7,061 bases of DNA from the NCBI GenBank assembly GCA_947631715.1, contig CANRMK010000124.1, positions 1 through 7,061 on the forward strand, given 5' to 3'. Below are positions 5,439-7,061 of this stretch, in pieces. Under the pieces are notes generated by a model. It searched no databases, was not told where the DNA came from, and was given only the letters and a program-made list of their open reading frames with translations. Every line of letters starts with the position of its first letter. Position 1 is the first letter of the stretch. A program made the position numbers and the translations under genes. The DNA is from an uncultured Acetatifactor sp. (GTDB taxonomy: Bacteria; Bacillota; Clostridia; Lachnospirales; Lachnospiraceae).

Positions 5439-7061
5439 TTATTCTGTGTCGGCCAATTCCTTTTCCAACTGCTGTTTTTCGTAAATATGCGCGTAAAATC
5501 CGCCTTTTTTCAGCAGTTCCTCATGGGTGCCGTACTCGGCCAGGACGCCGTCCTCCAGTACTGCTGCGTGATCCGCCTCCTGAAGTGTGGAAATGCGGTG
5601 GGCTATGATAATGGTAGTTTTGCCTTTCCGCAGCCGCAGAAGATTCTGCAGGATCATTTCCTCGGTATCCGTATCTACCGCGGAGAGGGAATCGTCCAGG
5701 ATCAGTATGGCGGAATCTTTCAAAAGAGCTCTGGCAATGGAGCTCCGCTGCTTCTGTCCTCCGGAGAGAGTGACTCCCCGCTCGCCCACCAGTGTCATAT
5801 ACTTTTCCGGAAATTCCATAATATTGTCATGTATGCAGGCGGCGGCAGCGGCCGTATGGATCCGTTCCCGAAGCTCCGGGTGGTCAGCGATCCGCTCTTC
5901 CAGGCCGAAAGCAATGTTTTCCTCCAGAGTGTCAGAAAACAGGAAATTATCCTGGGGAACATATGCGATATCCCGGTGGAGAACCGCCAGCGGGAATTCA
6001 TCTATGGGCCTGCCGTCCAAAAGGATAGCGCCCTTTTCGCAGTCAAAGACCCGCAGGAGCAGATCTGCCAGAGTGGATTTCCCACTGCCCGTCTTGGCCA
6101 GGATGCCCAGCATTTCCCCCTTTGCAATATGGAGATTGACATGGGACAGTACCGGATATTCTCCGTCAGGATAGGTGAAAGTAAGATCCCTGATATCGAT
6201 CTCGCCCTGTATGGGAGCATTATACTCCGCCATTTCGGGATATTTTTTCAGGAGAGCAGGATGATTCCAAAGCTCGCTCAGGGGAGGAAGCTCCTTGGGA
6301 TAGCTGTCCTTAATATCCGGCGTCTCCTGGAAAATAGCGGCTATTCTGTGAAACGCAGCCGCCGCCTGGGTGAAGTTATTGATGGAATCGCCGCACGCCA
6401 CCATGGGCCACACCAGCATACCGATGTAGGAGTTGAATGCGACGAACTGCCCGATGCTGACCTGCCCTGTCAGTACCATGCGCCCGCCGAATATCAGGGT
6501 CAGCAGGAGACTGATCCCCGTTACCGTATCAAAAAAGGGACCGATCACTGCCCGCAGCTTAACGGTGGAAAGTGTTTTTTCCATGCTGTTCCTGCTGGCG
6601 GCGTCAAAGGCGGCCAGGTCCTTTTCCTCTTGTACAAAAGCTTTCAGCACCCGGATGCCGGCGAGGCTTTCCTGGACCTTGTCTGACAGGTCGGAAAATG
6701 CCTGTTGTCTGTCGAGCTGCCGCTTTTTTGATTCGATGCCAAAAAAGTAGCAGGATACCGCCACCAGTGTCAGCGGGACAAAAGCGAAAGCGGTGAGCTT
6801 TAAGTCTACATAGAGCACCATTTTTACCAATACCATGATCGTCATGATCACAGCGTCAAAGGCGGTGATCACAGCCATGCCCACGGCCATGCGCACGGCC
6901 TGCAGATCGTTGGTAAAATGGGCCATCAGATCGCCGGTCTTATGGCTGTTGTAATAGCGGGCAGAAAGGGTTTCCAAATGTGCGAACATATCGTTCCGCA
7001 GCCGGTATTCCACTCCTCTGGAGGCGCCAACGATAAAATAGCGCCAGCCGAAGCGGCCGAC
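5439..7061 (-). CDS. Heterodimeric ABC exporter half, degenerate Walker B subunit (MdlA/BmrC/TM287-like), N-terminus cut by window edge
   Basis: The open frame runs to the window edge, giving 540 visible residues (numbered from the edge). It starts inside membrane helix 2 (GRFGWRYFIVGAS, 2-14), so roughly the first 70 residues, including helix 1, are missing. The in-frame GTG at 7013 is internal and not the start. Further hydrophobic segments lie near 60-82, 86-108, 173-194 and 200-221. The ATPase domain (about 286-528) has Walker A AKTGSGKST (322-330), Q-loop VPQD (368-371), canonical signature LSGGQKQR (432-439), Walker B ILILDD (452-457) and H-loop AHRIS (487-491). The catalytic Glu is replaced by Asp (457). 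The first Walker A Gly is Ala (322). A linker of about 40 residues (245-286) precedes the ATPase domain, roughly 20 longer than I recall for MdlA. The C-terminal end YEKQQLEKEL also resembles MdlA. It should pair with the downstream half to form one exporter with one consensus and one degenerate ATP site. Confidence 0.92.
   Translation of the reverse strand, partial: VGRFGWRYFIVGASRGVEYRLRNDMFAHLETLSARYYNSHKTGDLMAHFTNDLQAVRMAVGMAVITAFDAVIMTIMVLVKMVLYVDLKLTAFAFVPLTLVAVSCYFFGIESKKRQLDRQQAFSDLSDKVQESLAGIRVLKAFVQEEKDLAAFDAASRNSMEKTLSTVKLRAVIGPFFDTVTGISLLLTLIFGGRMVLTGQVSIGQFVAFNSYIGMLVWPMVACGDSINNFTQAAAAFHRIAAIFQETPDIKDSYPKELPPLSELWNHPALLKKYPEMAEYNAPIQGEIDIRDLTFTYPDGEYPVLSHVNLHIAKGEMLGILAKTGSGKSTLADLLLRVFDCEKGAILLDGRPIDEFPLAVLHRDIAYVPQDNFLFSDTLEENIAFGLEERIADHPELRERIHTAAAAACIHDNIMEFPEKYMTLVGERGVTLSGGQKQRSSIARALLKDSAILILDDSLSAVDTDTEEMILQNLLRLRKGKTTIIIAHRISTLQEADHAAVLEDGVLAEYGTHEELLKKGGFYAHIYEKQQLEKELADTE

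Noticed and set aside
5487..6686. A 399-codon open frame on the plus strand
   Set aside because: It lies wholly antisense to the MdlA-like exporter gene, whose motifs are intact. Its translation has no recognisable domain, and such long antisense frames arise from codon bias in the real gene.
7011..7013. GTG as start codon of the MdlA-like gene
   Set aside because: The frame continues upstream to the window edge with family-typical residues (GRFGWRYFIVGAS). A start here would remove the first two membrane helices.

Overview
This 7,061-base window has mid-range GC and dense, short-spaced genes. It holds three complete genes and one gene cut by the right edge. The organism is most likely a Clostridia-type Firmicute, with Lachnospiraceae my best guess. 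The reasons are strong AAGGAG-type ribosome sites, a TTG start, an extended -10 (TRTGn) promoter and the style of the proteins. I ran no database comparison. No RNA genes, insertion sequences, CRISPR arrays, integrases or phage genes are visible, so this looks like ordinary chromosomal backbone rather than a mobile region.

Left half, plus strand. Positions 9-1712 encode a 567-residue protein of the 'predicted ATPase of the ABC class' family (COG3044/PF09818 type), a single-polypeptide P-loop ATPase with no membrane segments. After a 124-base gap comes a TTG-initiated 588-residue protein (1837-3603). It fuses an N-terminal FIST sensory module to a C-terminal GGDEF diguanylate cyclase domain. 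The gap contains a good extended -10 promoter and several dyad symmetries.

Right half, minus strand. A two-gene operon runs leftward and meets the cyclase gene tail to tail with only 11 bases between stop codons. The upstream gene (5439 to beyond 7061, lacking its N-terminus) and the downstream gene (3615-5390) are the two halves of a heterodimeric ABC exporter of the MdlA/MdlB, BmrC/BmrD (YheI/YheH), TM287/288 class. The first half has a canonical LSGGQ signature but Asp in place of the catalytic Glu. The second has the Glu but a degenerate FSAGE signature. Paired, they give one consensus and one degenerate ATP site, as in this exporter class.

The window therefore combines a stand-alone ATPase of uncertain role, a soluble ligand-sensing c-di-GMP synthase that lacks the usual RxxD inhibitory site, and a membrane exporter pair. 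Nothing in the sequence ties the exporter functionally to the cyclase. I do not see a clearly novel system. The points most worth checking are the FIST-GGDEF fusion without an I-site, the structured-looking leader before it, and the Ala substitution plus longer linker in the MdlA-like exporter half.
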